Below, one piece after another: positions 17,312 through 26,431 of a stretch of DNA of 64,000 nt. Source of the DNA: Oscillospiraceae bacterium. GTDB taxonomy: Bacteria > Bacillota > Clostridia > Oscillospirales > Ruminococcaceae. A model generated the notes under the pieces. It searched no databases. It was not told where the DNA came from and saw nothing but the letters and a program-made list of their open reading frames with translations. Each line of letters begins with the position of its first letter. Position 1 is the stretch's first letter. The DNA is taken from the NCBI GenBank assembly GCA_017432285.1, contig JAFRJM010000017.1, positions 1 to 64,000 of the forward strand, read 5' to 3'. Made by a program: the position numbers and the translations under genes.

Positions 17312-17324
17312 TTTTCGGAGAACA

Positions 17325-18107
17325 ATGGGAAAAATCATTGCGCTGACAAACCAAAAAGGCGGTGTTGGAAAGACAACGACCGCTGTAAATCTTGCTGCAG
17401 GACTTGGAGCAGCAGGAAAAAATGTCCTTTTGGTCGATATTGACCCCCAGGGGAACACTACTAGTGGCTATGGGATCAACAAAAGAAGCGTTAAGGCATC
17501 CACTTACCAGCTTATAATCGGTGAGAAGCCTCTTCAGGAATGTGTGATCAAGACTATGTACCCCGGAGTATCTGTCGTACCATCCAGCATTGACCTGGCG
17601 GGTGCAGAATTGGAACTCGTGAATCTGGATAACAGAGAATCCAGGCTGAGAGAAGCCCTTCTTCAGGCAAAATCTCAGTACGATTTCATCCTGATAGACT
17701 GTCCACCGTCTCTTGGGCTGCTCACTCTCAACGGTTTGAACTGCGCAGACAGCGTTCTGATCCCTATTCAGTGCGAGTATTACGCACTTGAGGGCCTTTC
17801 CCAGCTGATGAGCAGCGTGAGATCTGTAAAACGCCTGTACAACCCCTCTATAGACATAGAAGGTGTGCTGGTGACCATGTATGACTCCAGATTGAATCTC
17901 ACAACTCAGGTCGTGGACGAGGTTAAACGGTTTTTCCCAAGAAAAGTATATAAAACAGTGATTCCACGCAACGTCCGTTTGTCTGAGGCGCCGGGATTCG
18001 GGAAACCTATCCGCTATTATGATCCTTCTTCTAAGGGAGCCGCCGCATATGACAGTCTTGCTGTGGAAGTGATACAGAACAACTCGAAGGGAGACTCAGA
18101 TGGCTAA
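17325..18107 (+). CDS. parA: chromosome partitioning ATPase ParA (Soj)
   Basis: Walker-type ATPase that with ParB and parS segregates replicated origins and, as Soj, can regulate DnaA. The deviant Walker A is KGGVGKTT at residues 11-18, followed by VDIDPQGNTTSGYG (Walker A'), and YDFILIDCPPSLGLLT (Walker B). Length from the ATG at 17325 is 260, usual for chromosomal ParA; GGAG lies four bases upstream. An in-frame ATG at 17295 would add MFHVEHFRRT, but those bases are the parS site, so I reject it. Overlaps parB by 8 bp. It is transcribed toward dnaA, opposite to the usual direction of origin-proximal parA. Confidence 0.97.
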   Translation: MGKIIALTNQKGGVGKTTTAVNLAAGLGAAGKNVLLVDIDPQGNTTSGYGINKRSVKASTYQLIIGEKPLQECVIKTMYPGVSVVPSSIDLAGAELELVNLDNRESRLREALLQAKSQYDFILIDCPPSLGLLTLNGLNCADSVLIPIQCEYYALEGLSQLMSSVRSVKRLYNPSIDIEGVLVTMYDSRLNLTTQVVDEVKRFFPRKVYKTVIPRNVRLSEAPGFGKPIRYYDPSSKGAAAYDSLAVEVIQNNSKGDSDG

Positions 18108-18948
18108 AAAGATTGGCGGCCTGGGAAAAGGCTTAGATGCTCTGTTTCAGGACAACTCCACTCCTGCTCAGGGAGCCACCGAGCTTCCGATGGATGAGAT
18201 ATTCCCGGACAGAAACCAGCCCCGTAAGGATTTTGATGATGAAAGCCTGCAGGAACTGGCAAATTCCATGAGAGAACATGGTGTTTTGCAGCCCATTCTT
18301 GTCCGTCCGATAGATGACGGCTACCAGATCGTTGCAGGAGAGCGCCGTTGGAGAGCTGCAAGATTAGCAGGACTCACTTCAGTACCGGTAAATATCCGTG
18401 AATTGTCGGATTTTGACGCTATGAGCGTCGCTCTGGTGGAAAATCTTCAGCGCGAAGACCTGAATCCTATAGAAGAAGCCGAAGGATATCGCAAACTTAG
18501 CAATGCCACAGGCTGGACTCAGGAACAGATCGCAAAGCGAGTCGGTCGATCTAGACCTTCTGTAGCAAACTCTCTGCGGCTTTTGAGCCTTCCTGAAGAA
18601 GTCATTGAGCTTATTCGCACTGGAAAACTGTCTACTGGACATGCAAAAGCCATTTTGTCCATCGCTGATGATGAAACAAGGATCGCAATAGCAAAAATGG
18701 TAGCCGAAAAAGGTCTTACAGTGCGTGAAGCTGAGAAACTCTCACAAAAAGGCCTTAAACAACAGCATTTCACCCTGCCGTCTACCAAAGATCCTATCGC
18801 TTCTGAAGTGGAATTAGCGCTAAAGGAAGCTTTAGGAGTAGAAGTAAACGTCAAATATAAGGCAGGAAAAGGCACATTATCACTAGATTTTTATTCAAAA
18901 GACCAACTTTTTGATTTTGCAAACAAACTGGGCGGAAAGGAACAGTAA
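18100..18948 (+). CDS. parB: chromosome partitioning protein ParB (Spo0J)
   Basis: CTP-dependent DNA clamp that loads at parS and spreads. The N-terminal ParB/Srx domain contains the Arg patch GERRWRAAR (residues 80-88) and ENLQREDLNPIEEA. The helix-turn-helix (GWTQEQIAKRVGRSRPSVAN) recognises parS, and a C-terminal dimerisation domain ends the 282-residue protein. The N-terminal GLGKGLDALF stretch is typical of the segment that stimulates ParA. ATG at 18100 follows AGGGAG and lies inside the end of parA, implying coupled translation. Confidence 0.97.
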   Translation: MAKKIGGLGKGLDALFQDNSTPAQGATELPMDEIFPDRNQPRKDFDDESLQELANSMREHGVLQPILVRPIDDGYQIVAGERRWRAARLAGLTSVPVNIRELSDFDAMSVALVENLQREDLNPIEEAEGYRKLSNATGWTQEQIAKRVGRSRPSVANSLRLLSLPEEVIELIRTGKLSTGHAKAILSIADDETRIAIAKMVAEKGLTVREAEKLSQKGLKQQHFTLPSTKDPIASEVELALKEALGVEVNVKYKAGKGTLSLDFYSKDQLFDFANKLGGKEQ

Positions 18949-18953
18949 TTATA

Positions 18954-20234
18954 ATGATAGATATTAGATTAGTTCGTACAAATCCTGAACTCGTTAAGGA
19001 AAACATTAAAAAGAAATTCCAGGACGATAAACTTATCCTCGTGGACGAGGTTCTGGATCTTGATAAGCGCTTCCGTGAAGCCCGTACACGTTGCGATGAG
19101 CTCAGGAATCAGCGCAATACCATAAGCAAGCAGATCGGTCAGCTTTACGGACAAGGAAAGCGCGATGAGGCTGAAGCCGCAAAGAAACAGGTCGCATCAA
19201 TCAATGAAGAATTGACCGCTTTAGAACAGGATGAGGAGACTTTCGAGGCTGAGATCAGGAAAAGGATGATGGTGATCCCACAGATCATCGATGATTCTGT
19301 TCCGATCGGCAAGGATGACAGCGAAAATGTTGAGATAGAGCGGTTTGGAGATCCTGTTGTTCCGGATTATGAGATCCCTTACCATGTTGATATCATGGAA
19401 AGACTTAACGGAATCGATCTGGATTCTGCCCGCAGCACCAGCGGAAACGGATTTTACTATCTGAAAGGCGATATCGCCCGTCTGCACTCCTCCATCCTCA
19501 GCTATGCCCGTGATTTCATGATCGGCAGAGGTTTCACATATTACATTCCTCCGTTCATGATCCGCGGAAATGTAGTCAGCGGCGTCATGAGCTTTACCGA
19601 GATGGAGAACATGATGTACAAGATCGAGGGTGAAGATCTCTACCTCATAGGCACCAGCGAACACTCCATGATAGGCAAATTCATCAATACTGTCCTTGAA
19701 AAAAGCGAACTACCTCAGACGCTTACCAGCTACAGTCCCTGCTTCCGCAAGGAAGTCGGTGCCCACGGCATTGAGGAAAGAGGCGTGTACCGCATCCATC
19801 AGTTCGAAAAACAGGAGATGGTCGTCGTATGTGAGCCGGAAGACAGTATGAAGTGGTATGATGTGCTTTGGCAGAATACCGTCGATTTCTTCCGCACTCT
19901 TGATATCCCTGTCCGCACACTTGAATGCTGCAGCGGAGATCTTGCAGACCTCAAGGTAAAGAGCTGCGACGTCGAGGCATGGAGTCCGAGACAGCAGAAA
20001 TACTTTGAAGTGGGCAGCTGTTCCAACCTGGGCGATGCACAGGCAAGACGCCTTGGCATCCGTGTCCGCGACAAAGAGAAAGGCAACTATTTTGCCCATA
20101 CTCTCAACAATACCTGTGTAGCACCTCCGAGAATGCTCATAGCTTTCCTGGAAAACAATCTCCAGGAAGACGGACGCATCCGCATACCGGAGCCTCTCCG
20201 TCCTTATATGGGCGGTCAGGAATACATAGGATAG
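18954..20234 (+). CDS. serS: seryl-tRNA synthetase
   Basis: Charges tRNA-Ser. The N-terminal coiled-coil arm that grips the long variable arm spans about residues 30-100 (RCDELRNQRNTISKQI and onward). The class II core has motif 2 at SPCFRKEVGAHG and the HQFEKQE segment, and motif 3 near NNTCVAPPRMLIAFLEN. Length 426 is normal. It starts 5 bp after parB on the same strand, so parA, parB and serS form one transcript. Confidence 0.97.
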   Translation: MIDIRLVRTNPELVKENIKKKFQDDKLILVDEVLDLDKRFREARTRCDELRNQRNTISKQIGQLYGQGKRDEAEAAKKQVASINEELTALEQDEETFEAEIRKRMMVIPQIIDDSVPIGKDDSENVEIERFGDPVVPDYEIPYHVDIMERLNGIDLDSARSTSGNGFYYLKGDIARLHSSILSYARDFMIGRGFTYYIPPFMIRGNVVSGVMSFTEMENMMYKIEGEDLYLIGTSEHSMIGKFINTVLEKSELPQTLTSYSPCFRKEVGAHGIEERGVYRIHQFEKQEMVVVCEPEDSMKWYDVLWQNTVDFFRTLDIPVRTLECCSGDLADLKVKSCDVEAWSPRQQKYFEVGSCSNLGDAQARRLGIRVRDKEKGNYFAHTLNNTCVAPPRMLIAFLENNLQEDGRIRIPEPLRPYMGGQEYIG

Positions 20235-20277
20235 CCCTAATAATACTTGCTGTATACTATAAAGGATATAATACATA

Positions 20278-21663
20278 TTGGAGTTAGGCTCTCTACAATT
20301 TGATATTTTCATCTGCTTTGCCCTGTTTTTGTACTGGGCTAAAGCACAGCAAAAATGGCGACGATCGGTTCTGATGGCCGCCGATTTTTGCTTTCTGTAT
20401 CTTTGCGGACTGCCTACTCTTGTATGGTGTTTATTTTTTATTCTGCTCGGTTATCTGTCCAGTCTCCTTATAGAACGTTCTGAAGACCGCAGAAAGACCG
20501 GTATCCTCTGCGGATCCTTTATGCTGGCGCTTTTCTTCATAGCAGGGTATCTGCTTCCCCACTATTTCAGCACAAAGCTCCTTTCCGCAATCGGCATGAG
20601 TTATTATGCCTTATCCTTTACGGGTTATCTGTTCGATCAGTCAAAAGATAAGGTACCTGTGGCAAGTTTTCTTGACTTTTTCCTGTTCGGCGGGAATTTT
20701 GCAACGATACTGTCTGGTCCGGTGCAGTCTTCAGACTACCTGCTGCAGTATAAAGAACTGCCGGATTTTGACGAAAACAGCTTCCATGAGGGTGTTTTAT
20801 ATATCCTTTGGGGCTTTTTCCAGAAGACCACCGTAGCGAACGGGCTCGGTCTCAGTGTAGATCATCACTTCACCAATTACACTGTCAGCTCCCCTGCTCG
20901 CCTCCTTCTGGCATCTGTTTTCTACAGTTTCCAGCTCTACTGTGACTTCGCCGGATATTCCTATATCGCTATCGGCATGGGAAAACTGTTCGGCATATCG
21001 GTTCCAGCCAATTTCGAAAGGCCCTATCTGGCAACAAATATCCAAGACTTCTGGAGACGCTGGCACATCGGACTATCCAGATGGTTCCGTGAGCATGTAT
21101 ATTTCCCGCTTGGAGGTTCCCGGAAAGGCATATACAGGACCGCGGTCAACACCATAATCGTGTTCCTGGTAAGCGGATTATGGCACGGCTTCGGTCTCAA
21201 CTTCATCGCCTGGGGCCTGATGCACGGATTGGCTCTTGCCCTGTTCGGACTAATGAGACCTATGCTGAACAAATACGGCCTGCTGGAAAAGGCCGAGAAA
21301 AACCCTATTCTAAAATGGATCGCAAGGATCCTGAACTTCGCTTTCGTCAACCTTGCGTGGATAGTCTTCCGAAGCGGTTCGCTCTCTGTTTCTCTTCAGT
21401 ACATTAAGATGCTGCGCGGACCGTATGAATTCCCCTCCTACCTGCTGACTACGATGAATCTGCCTGAGAAAAAGATAATATCAGTATTTGCCTGTCTCCT
21501 TCTCGTGTTCATCGTTGATCTGCTGAGCGAGCATGACCGCTCCCCCAAGAAAGTCATTCTTGCTTCCCCTCTGCTGAGAAACATCACATTTATAATCCTT
21601 ATCGCTCTTATCGCTTTCTTCGGCAACTTTGAGCTGTCCGGATTCCTTTATTACAACTTCTAG
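20278..21663 (+). CDS. MBOAT family O-acyltransferase (AlgI/DltB-like)
   Basis: Polytopic membrane enzyme expected to move an acyl (often acetyl) group across the membrane for O-acylation of a surface polymer. The MBOAT signature is present: QDFWRRWHIGLSRWFREHVY followed by FPLGGSRKG near residue 260-285. The conserved His lies in SGLWHGFGLNF near 300-310. About ten hydrophobic helices occupy 461 residues. The start is TTG at 20278 with AAAGGA eleven bases upstream. The next gene, 17 bp on, is an extracellular SGNH-like partner. A second, more AlgI-like copy lies at 46827-48206. Confidence 0.9.
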   Translation: MELGSLQFDIFICFALFLYWAKAQQKWRRSVLMAADFCFLYLCGLPTLVWCLFFILLGYLSSLLIERSEDRRKTGILCGSFMLALFFIAGYLLPHYFSTKLLSAIGMSYYALSFTGYLFDQSKDKVPVASFLDFFLFGGNFATILSGPVQSSDYLLQYKELPDFDENSFHEGVLYILWGFFQKTTVANGLGLSVDHHFTNYTVSSPARLLLASVFYSFQLYCDFAGYSYIAIGMGKLFGISVPANFERPYLATNIQDFWRRWHIGLSRWFREHVYFPLGGSRKGIYRTAVNTIIVFLVSGLWHGFGLNFIAWGLMHGLALALFGLMRPMLNKYGLLEKAEKNPILKWIARILNFAFVNLAWIVFRSGSLSVSLQYIKMLRGPYEFPSYLLTTMNLPEKKIISVFACLLLVFIVDLLSEHDRSPKKVILASPLLRNITFIILIALIAFFGNFELSGFLYYNF

Positions 21664-21679
21664 AAAGGATCCTTTCTTT

Positions 21680-22756
21680 TTGAAACATCTTCTGAAAAGT
21701 TTCATATGCTTTCTTCTCGCGCTGGGCTGCATAGTCTCGGTCAATATTTGGGGTGACCCTGCGAATCTGATGCAGAATGAAGCCTTCTATGACCGTATGA
21801 TCGGTGTAATGATGCAGGGATATAACATTGAGCATGTTGCAGATTTCAGGGACCGCATGTTTCAGCAAAGGGCTGCCAGACTTATAGAAAAACCGGACAC
21901 TATCATCTTCGGCTCCAGCAGGATACAGCAGATAGACTCCGATATATGCGGCGACCGGATCTGGAACGCAGGCGTTTCAGGCGCTACCACCGAGGATGTA
22001 TGCGGTTTATATAAAGTCTACCGTGACAACGGAAAGATAGCAGACAGAGTAATAATAGGCATAGACCTCTGGACACTGGACGGAACGCATTATGATGCCC
22101 GCTCATCCCTGTATCTTTCCAAACCTCTTGCCAGCTTTATGACAGAGATCGCAGGCCTTCCTGCAGCAAAATCTACCGGGAACGGCATGCGTTGGGCTGA
22201 CATAAACGAGTTGACTTCCCTCTCTTATTTTCAGTCCTCTGTCAGCTATCTTATAAACTACAGCGGGCAGGAACGTATGCGGGACCTTGTCACCAGCACC
22301 GAGCCGACATCTTATTTCGGCATGCTCAAGAGCGACAGCAGTTATGTTTATCCGAACAGCTACATCTATGTCAACCAGAATGTTGTTGAAGAGCGCGTTG
22401 GTGCGGCAACATCGACCGTGGTGGATCCGATAGTATCTTGGCAAGGTGTGGATCCCACTCTGCAGCAGATGTTTGAATCCATGTGTACCGATATCGTATC
22501 CAATGGTTCTGATCTGGTCATCCTGATCTCTCCGATCCATCCCATTGCGTACTACGAGATACAGAAGGGCGGCGGAGAGCATGTCCTGCAGGAGTTTGAG
22601 GCATACTATCACGCTTTTGCGGAGAGTATCGGAGCTACTGTTCTCGGCAGTTTTGACCCGTGGGCAAACTACTGTGATTACTCCGATTTCATGGACGCCC
22701 TTCACATTACGCCTATGACAACGGAGAGACTTTGGAAAGACGCACTGTCATCCTGA
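21680..22756 (+). CDS. SGNH-hydrolase-like membrane-anchored protein, partner of the MBOAT enzyme
   Basis: One N-terminal membrane helix (LLKSFICFLLALGCIVSVNI) anchors an extracytoplasmic domain. TIIFGSSRIQQIDSD carries the Gly-x-Ser block I of an SGNH-like fold, and WNAGVSGATTEDV resembles the glycine block. A clear C-terminal DxxH triad is not certain: DALHIT near the end may supply Asp and His. Such proteins finish acyl transfer begun by the MBOAT protein (AlgJ/AlgX or DltD logic, inference). TTG at 21680 follows AAAGGA by ten bases. A TTG at 21629 overlapping the MBOAT gene is the alternative start. Confidence 0.75.
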   Translation: MKHLLKSFICFLLALGCIVSVNIWGDPANLMQNEAFYDRMIGVMMQGYNIEHVADFRDRMFQQRAARLIEKPDTIIFGSSRIQQIDSDICGDRIWNAGVSGATTEDVCGLYKVYRDNGKIADRVIIGIDLWTLDGTHYDARSSLYLSKPLASFMTEIAGLPAAKSTGNGMRWADINELTSLSYFQSSVSYLINYSGQERMRDLVTSTEPTSYFGMLKSDSSYVYPNSYIYVNQNVVEERVGAATSTVVDPIVSWQGVDPTLQQMFESMCTDIVSNGSDLVILISPIHPIAYYEIQKGGGEHVLQEFEAYYHAFAESIGATVLGSFDPWANYCDYSDFMDALHITPMTTERLWKDALSS

Positions 22757-22820
22757 CATAGCAAAAATGGCTCCCTCCACAAACATATGTTCCCAGCGGA
22801 GAATCAAGGGAAAATAATGA

Positions 22821-22850
22821 TTGACAAGCATTCTTTTGTTTTTGTATAAT
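22821..22850 (+). promoter_or_regulatory. promoter of the tRNA-Met/tRNA-Glu unit
   Basis: Perfect TTGACA (22821-22826), 18-bp spacer, perfect TATAAT (22845-22850), 22 bp before the first tRNA. Confidence 0.92.
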
Positions 22851-22872
22851 TTCTCTTGCGCTTATAAAATAT

Positions 22873-22949
22873 GGCGGATTAGCTCAGTTGGCTAGAGCAC
22901 TCGGTTCATACCCGGGGTGTCGTTGGTTCGAATCCTACATCCGCTACCA
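22873..22949 (+). tRNA. tRNA-Met, elongator (anticodon CAT)
   Basis: 77 bases with encoded CCA. D-arm TAGCTCAGTTGGCTAGAGC, anticodon stem CTCGG/CCGGG with loop TTCATAC, T-loop GGTTCGAATCC. The 1-72 position is a paired G-U, unlike the mismatched initiator, so I call it elongator. A lysidine-modified Ile tRNA is a less likely alternative. Confidence 0.93.
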
Positions 22950-23024
22950 GGCCCGGTGGTCAAACGGTCAAGACACCGCCCTTTCACGGCGGTAATACGA
23001 GTTCGATTCTCGTCCGGGTCACCA
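22950..23024 (+). tRNA. tRNA-Glu (anticodon TTC)
   Basis: 75 bases with encoded CCA, starting at the very next base after tRNA-Met. Acceptor GGCCCGG/CCGGGTC, anticodon stem CCGCC/GGCGG with loop CTTTCAC, T-loop GTTCGATTC. Typical clostridial tRNA-Glu. Confidence 0.97.
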
Positions 23025-23110
23025 AAACGCTCTATATCCTGACTTTTTGGTTAATTCGATAGCAATCGGCATTGAGATATCCATAATTGGGAAACAGGCG
23101 TTTTATAAAA

Positions 23111-23141
23111 AGCACCATCCGCGGTAGGGTGGTGCTTTTTT
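23111..23141 (+). terminator. terminator of the tRNA unit
   Basis: 10-bp stem AGCACCATCC (23111-23120) and GGGTGGTGCT (23127-23136) with one G-U pair and a 6-base loop, followed by a T-run. An A-run precedes it, so it may act in both directions. Confidence 0.9.
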
Positions 23142-23210
23142 CTATCTCGTGTTTTGCCGGCATCGTGGTAAAATGAAACTACGGGAATTACAGAATAGGG
23201 GACCGTTTGC

Positions 23211-25241
23211 ATGACAAGGCCTTTAATATTGAACAAAATGCTGATCCCGCTCATGCTTGCTGCATGGGTAGTTCTTTCTTTTGCTTTTTTGGGCCTGCCT
23301 GTATCAACAGCTCTCTCTTTCCTCGTTTATCTGCTGCTTGTCATTTTTGTTCCGGGTATAACCGTTCTGTCTCTCACAAAACACTCTTTCTCGGGAAAGG
23401 AAACGATTATCTTTTCTTTTGCGACAGGTTTCTCCGTTGTTCTTCTTCTATATCTGCTTCTCGTTCTGACAGACCGTCTTTCGGTCTTTCCTGAGGTGCT
23501 GACAGCTTCGTCACTGCTGTTCCTTTCTGTGTTCCTGATTTTTTTGATCATAAAAAAAGTCAGATTCGATTATCCAGCAATGGATGTCCCTGTTTTCCTG
23601 ACATGCACAGCTGCCGTCGCTCTGACTTTTATTCTTCTGTCAATGGCTAATCTAGAGCCTGCTCTCGTGGGAGCAAGGCCTTATTACCATGACACACTCA
23701 ACGGCGTTGGCTTGACAGTTTCCGCTTCAAGAAGTTTTCCCATGCAGTCCCTTCAAATGTCAGGCTGGGTCTTCCAGTATCACTTGGGTTATTACATTTA
23801 CACTTCTTCTATTATGGAACTGCTGCACACAAGTGCTTTTGAGACGGTAATAAAACTCTCTTTGATACCAATCGCTCCTCTTTGTGTTTTGTCTTTTGCT
23901 TCAATAATGGATCTCGTAAATCTGAAGAAGCCCTTAAGAGATCTTCTTCTTTGCATTTTGATATTTATTCCAAGCTTTGGCCTTCTTCACTATCTGTATA
24001 TGGATACGCTGGGCTACCCATTCGGTCTGTTAATGTGTCTGGTATCTTTTCTCATGTTTAAAACAGCCAACTCGTTGAATCATAGGCTAAATCGGTTCCA
24101 TGTTCTTTCATCCCTATTTCTTTCGGCCGGAATGCTGTCAAAAGGTCCTCTGTCAGTCCCCTTCCTTTTTGGGACCTGCTTCGTTCTTCTTATCGAGCTG
24201 ATCATCAAGCGCAATCTTTGGGTGATACCTAAAGGACTATGTTATGCTGTACCTTTCTTCCTTCTTTACTTTGTAGTTTACGGAAACAGCGCAGGCGACA
24301 GCATGTTCTACTATCCTCTGTTTTCTGCCATTCAGACTCCTCTTGCGTTTGCTCTTCAGGGCAAGCTTCCTGAATGGCTAAGAAGGACAATATGCGCTGT
24401 ATACTATACCTCATCGCTGTCCTGGGTGCTGCTTATTTCTTTCCTTGTGATAGTATTCGCAATGATCCGCAAGAAGTCAAAAATGATTGACATATATGCC
24501 GTCAGTGCAGTAACGATCGGTTATGTCCTCCTCAACACATTCAAGCAAGAGGGGAGCAGTGAACTGTATTTCGTATCCGGAGTGTATTCTATCTGTTTTA
24601 TCGCTGCAGTCAGCCACTTTGAAGAGTGGATCCTGTCACTGGATAAGCGTAAAACAGCTGCCGCTGCAGTTACTGCCGCTGTTCTGCTGATTCTGGCATT
24701 AATCCCTGATGCCAGGTTCTCTGCAGAGCTCTTTGTCGGAGACGATGCTACCGTAAAATCTCAGGCGACAGGGTTAAAGTCTGCCCTTACTTACTCCATC
24801 AGCAATTACAGAAAGGGCAAGCATCCTGATTTTTCCGCCGTGAACGGTGCTGTTGTCACGGAAGGTCAGTATGAAGCATTTATGTGGATGAAAGAAAACC
24901 TTCCCGAATCTGCTGTTTTCTCGGATTACAGATATTCGTCCAACAACAAATTCTTCGGCGCTTCCATCTTTTCTGAAAGGAGCTGTTTCCTTGAAGGCTG
25001 GGGCTACCTGACTATGGAAGATAAAAACGATAACAAGGATGAGAAGATCCGTAGGGATACCATCGTGCGTTTCTTCAACGAAACAAAGGAAGAGGGCTTC
25101 TGCATGCTGCTGAAACAGGAAGGCGTGGACTATCTGGTATTTGAAAAAGAAATAACGGGGGACTGGGAGCTGTCCGACAGGTATGTTGATGAAGTGTTCA
25201 GAAACAGCGATGTAATCGTTTATAAAATCCATTCACAATAA
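23211..25241 (+). CDS. large polytopic membrane protein, GT-C glycosyltransferase-like
   Basis: 676 residues: about ten to twelve membrane helices in the first 500, then a soluble C-terminal domain. The first large loop carries VGARPYYHDTLNGVGLTVSA and GWVFQYHLGYYIY. The tail carries EAFMWMKENLPESAVFSDY and LLKQEGVDYLVFEKE, the AMEWIRENTP-type domain found behind membrane glycosyltransferases of the GT-C fold. I therefore infer a lipid-linked sugar donor and an extracytoplasmic acceptor, but no catalytic residue can be proven. ATG at 23211 follows AGGGGA. It is followed 33 bp later by a dehydrogenase gene of unrelated type. Confidence 0.7.
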   Translation: MTRPLILNKMLIPLMLAAWVVLSFAFLGLPVSTALSFLVYLLLVIFVPGITVLSLTKHSFSGKETIIFSFATGFSVVLLLYLLLVLTDRLSVFPEVLTASSLLFLSVFLIFLIIKKVRFDYPAMDVPVFLTCTAAVALTFILLSMANLEPALVGARPYYHDTLNGVGLTVSASRSFPMQSLQMSGWVFQYHLGYYIYTSSIMELLHTSAFETVIKLSLIPIAPLCVLSFASIMDLVNLKKPLRDLLLCILIFIPSFGLLHYLYMDTLGYPFGLLMCLVSFLMFKTANSLNHRLNRFHVLSSLFLSAGMLSKGPLSVPFLFGTCFVLLIELIIKRNLWVIPKGLCYAVPFFLLYFVVYGNSAGDSMFYYPLFSAIQTPLAFALQGKLPEWLRRTICAVYYTSSLSWVLLISFLVIVFAMIRKKSKMIDIYAVSAVTIGYVLLNTFKQEGSSELYFVSGVYSICFIAAVSHFEEWILSLDKRKTAAAAVTAAVLLILALIPDARFSAELFVGDDATVKSQATGLKSALTYSISNYRKGKHPDFSAVNGAVVTEGQYEAFMWMKENLPESAVFSDYRYSSNNKFFGASIFSERSCFLEGWGYLTMEDKNDNKDEKIRRDTIVRFFNETKEEGFCMLLKQEGVDYLVFEKEITGDWELSDRYVDEVFRNSDVIVYKIHSQ

Positions 25242-25274
25242 ATCAAATCCGCACAGTTACCAAGGAGAAAATAC

Positions 25275-26231
25275 ATGAAAACCATACTGGTTACCGTTCC
25301 TGTAACCGATGAAGAGGAACAAAGGATAAGGGTTATAACCTCGCCAAAGGAGTATGCCCTTAAGTTCAAACCTGTCCATGACATTACAGAGGAAGATGTT
25401 GCTGACGCAAGCATCATTCTGGGCCATGTACCGGCTGAGATGCTGCCGTTTGCCAAAAAACTCGAGTGGCTGCAGCTGTCATCCGCAGGAGCGGACCGCT
25501 ATTTCAATGCTGATACTCTTCCGGAAAGCGTAATACTGACAAATGCTGTAGGAGCTTACGGACTGACTGTTTCCGAGCACATGACGGCCTTTACGTTCAG
25601 TCTCATACGCAGATTCCCGCAGTATTCGAGAAACCAGTTCAATCACGAGTGGAAGATAATGGGCGATGTAAAATCTATACAGGGATCCACAGTTCTCGTG
25701 ATCGGCATGGGAGATATCGGCACTGCATATGCAAAACAGATGAGGGCTCTCGGCGCATATGTGATAGGTGTCAGAAGAACAAGAAAACCTATGCCCGCCG
25801 TCTTCAGTGAGCAGTTTACTATTGATCAGTTGGATGAGGTCCTTCCCAGAGCAGATGTTGTCGCAATGGTAATACCCGGCAGCGATGCCACACGCAAGAT
25901 ATTGAATTCAGAAAGATTCGCCCTTATGAAGGACGGATCATACCTGATCAACGTCGGAAGGGGGATCTCAGTAGATACTTACGCCCTCATTGATGCTCTT
26001 AGATCCGGCAAACTGGCAGGCGCTGCTCTGGACGTCACGGATCCGGAGCCTTTGCCCAAAGATAGCGAACTGTGGGATATGGACAATGTTATCATCACGC
26101 CTCACGCGGCTGGAAACTACTTGTTGGAAGGCACATTGGAACGCGTTGTTGAAATACTTACCGAAAATCTTGCTAATTATCTTAACGGACGCCCTCTCCG
26201 GAACATCGTGGACCGGGATTTTGGGTATTGA
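25275..26231 (+). CDS. D-isomer-specific 2-hydroxyacid dehydrogenase
   Basis: Soluble NAD(P)-dependent reductase of 2-oxoacids. The nucleotide-binding motif is VIGMGDIGTAYAKQM (GxGxxG at 144-149) and is followed by VRRTRK after the second strand; the basic residues there favour NADP (inference). Catalytic Arg lies in NVGRGISVD, Glu in DPEPLPKDSELW, His in ITPHAAGN. Length 318 is normal. ATG at 25275 follows AAGGAG. The substrate cannot be read from sequence. Probably co-transcribed with the preceding membrane protein. Confidence 0.9.
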   Translation: MKTILVTVPVTDEEEQRIRVITSPKEYALKFKPVHDITEEDVADASIILGHVPAEMLPFAKKLEWLQLSSAGADRYFNADTLPESVILTNAVGAYGLTVSEHMTAFTFSLIRRFPQYSRNQFNHEWKIMGDVKSIQGSTVLVIGMGDIGTAYAKQMRALGAYVIGVRRTRKPMPAVFSEQFTIDQLDEVLPRADVVAMVIPGSDATRKILNSERFALMKDGSYLINVGRGISVDTYALIDALRSGKLAGAALDVTDPEPLPKDSELWDMDNVIITPHAAGNYLLEGTLERVVEILTENLANYLNGRPLRNIVDRDFGY

Positions 26232-26431
26232 TCACAAAATAGATCTCTGAGATATTATCGTTTCTCTTCTCATAATGAAAACAGTGAACAGCCCGCTTAT
26301 TTTGTTTTCATTATGAGGAACATTTAATTGAATTCGTTGCCGTTTCATAACTAAACCCCATTCCTGGTTCGCCAGAAATGGGGTTCATATTATATACCAT
26401 ATATTTTACGATATTCTGCACCTTTACTTTG
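26232..26431. other. intergenic region with two hairpins
   Basis: Between convergent genes. First, a perfect 14-bp inverted repeat, TCATAATGAAAACA (26270-26283) and TGTTTTCATTATGA (26303-26316), with a 19-base spacer and no U-tract. Second, arms 26354-26367 and 26372-26385 (AACCCCATT and AATGGGGTT with an inner CTGG/CCAG) around a TTCG tetraloop. The latter is a plausible terminator for the minus-strand operon, which ends at 26432, and perhaps for both strands. Confidence 0.6.

Noticed and set aside
17295-17324. Ten-residue N-terminal extension of ParA (MFHVEHFRRT)
   Set aside because: The bases are the parS palindrome; the conserved protein begins at the ATG at 17325, which has its own GGAG.
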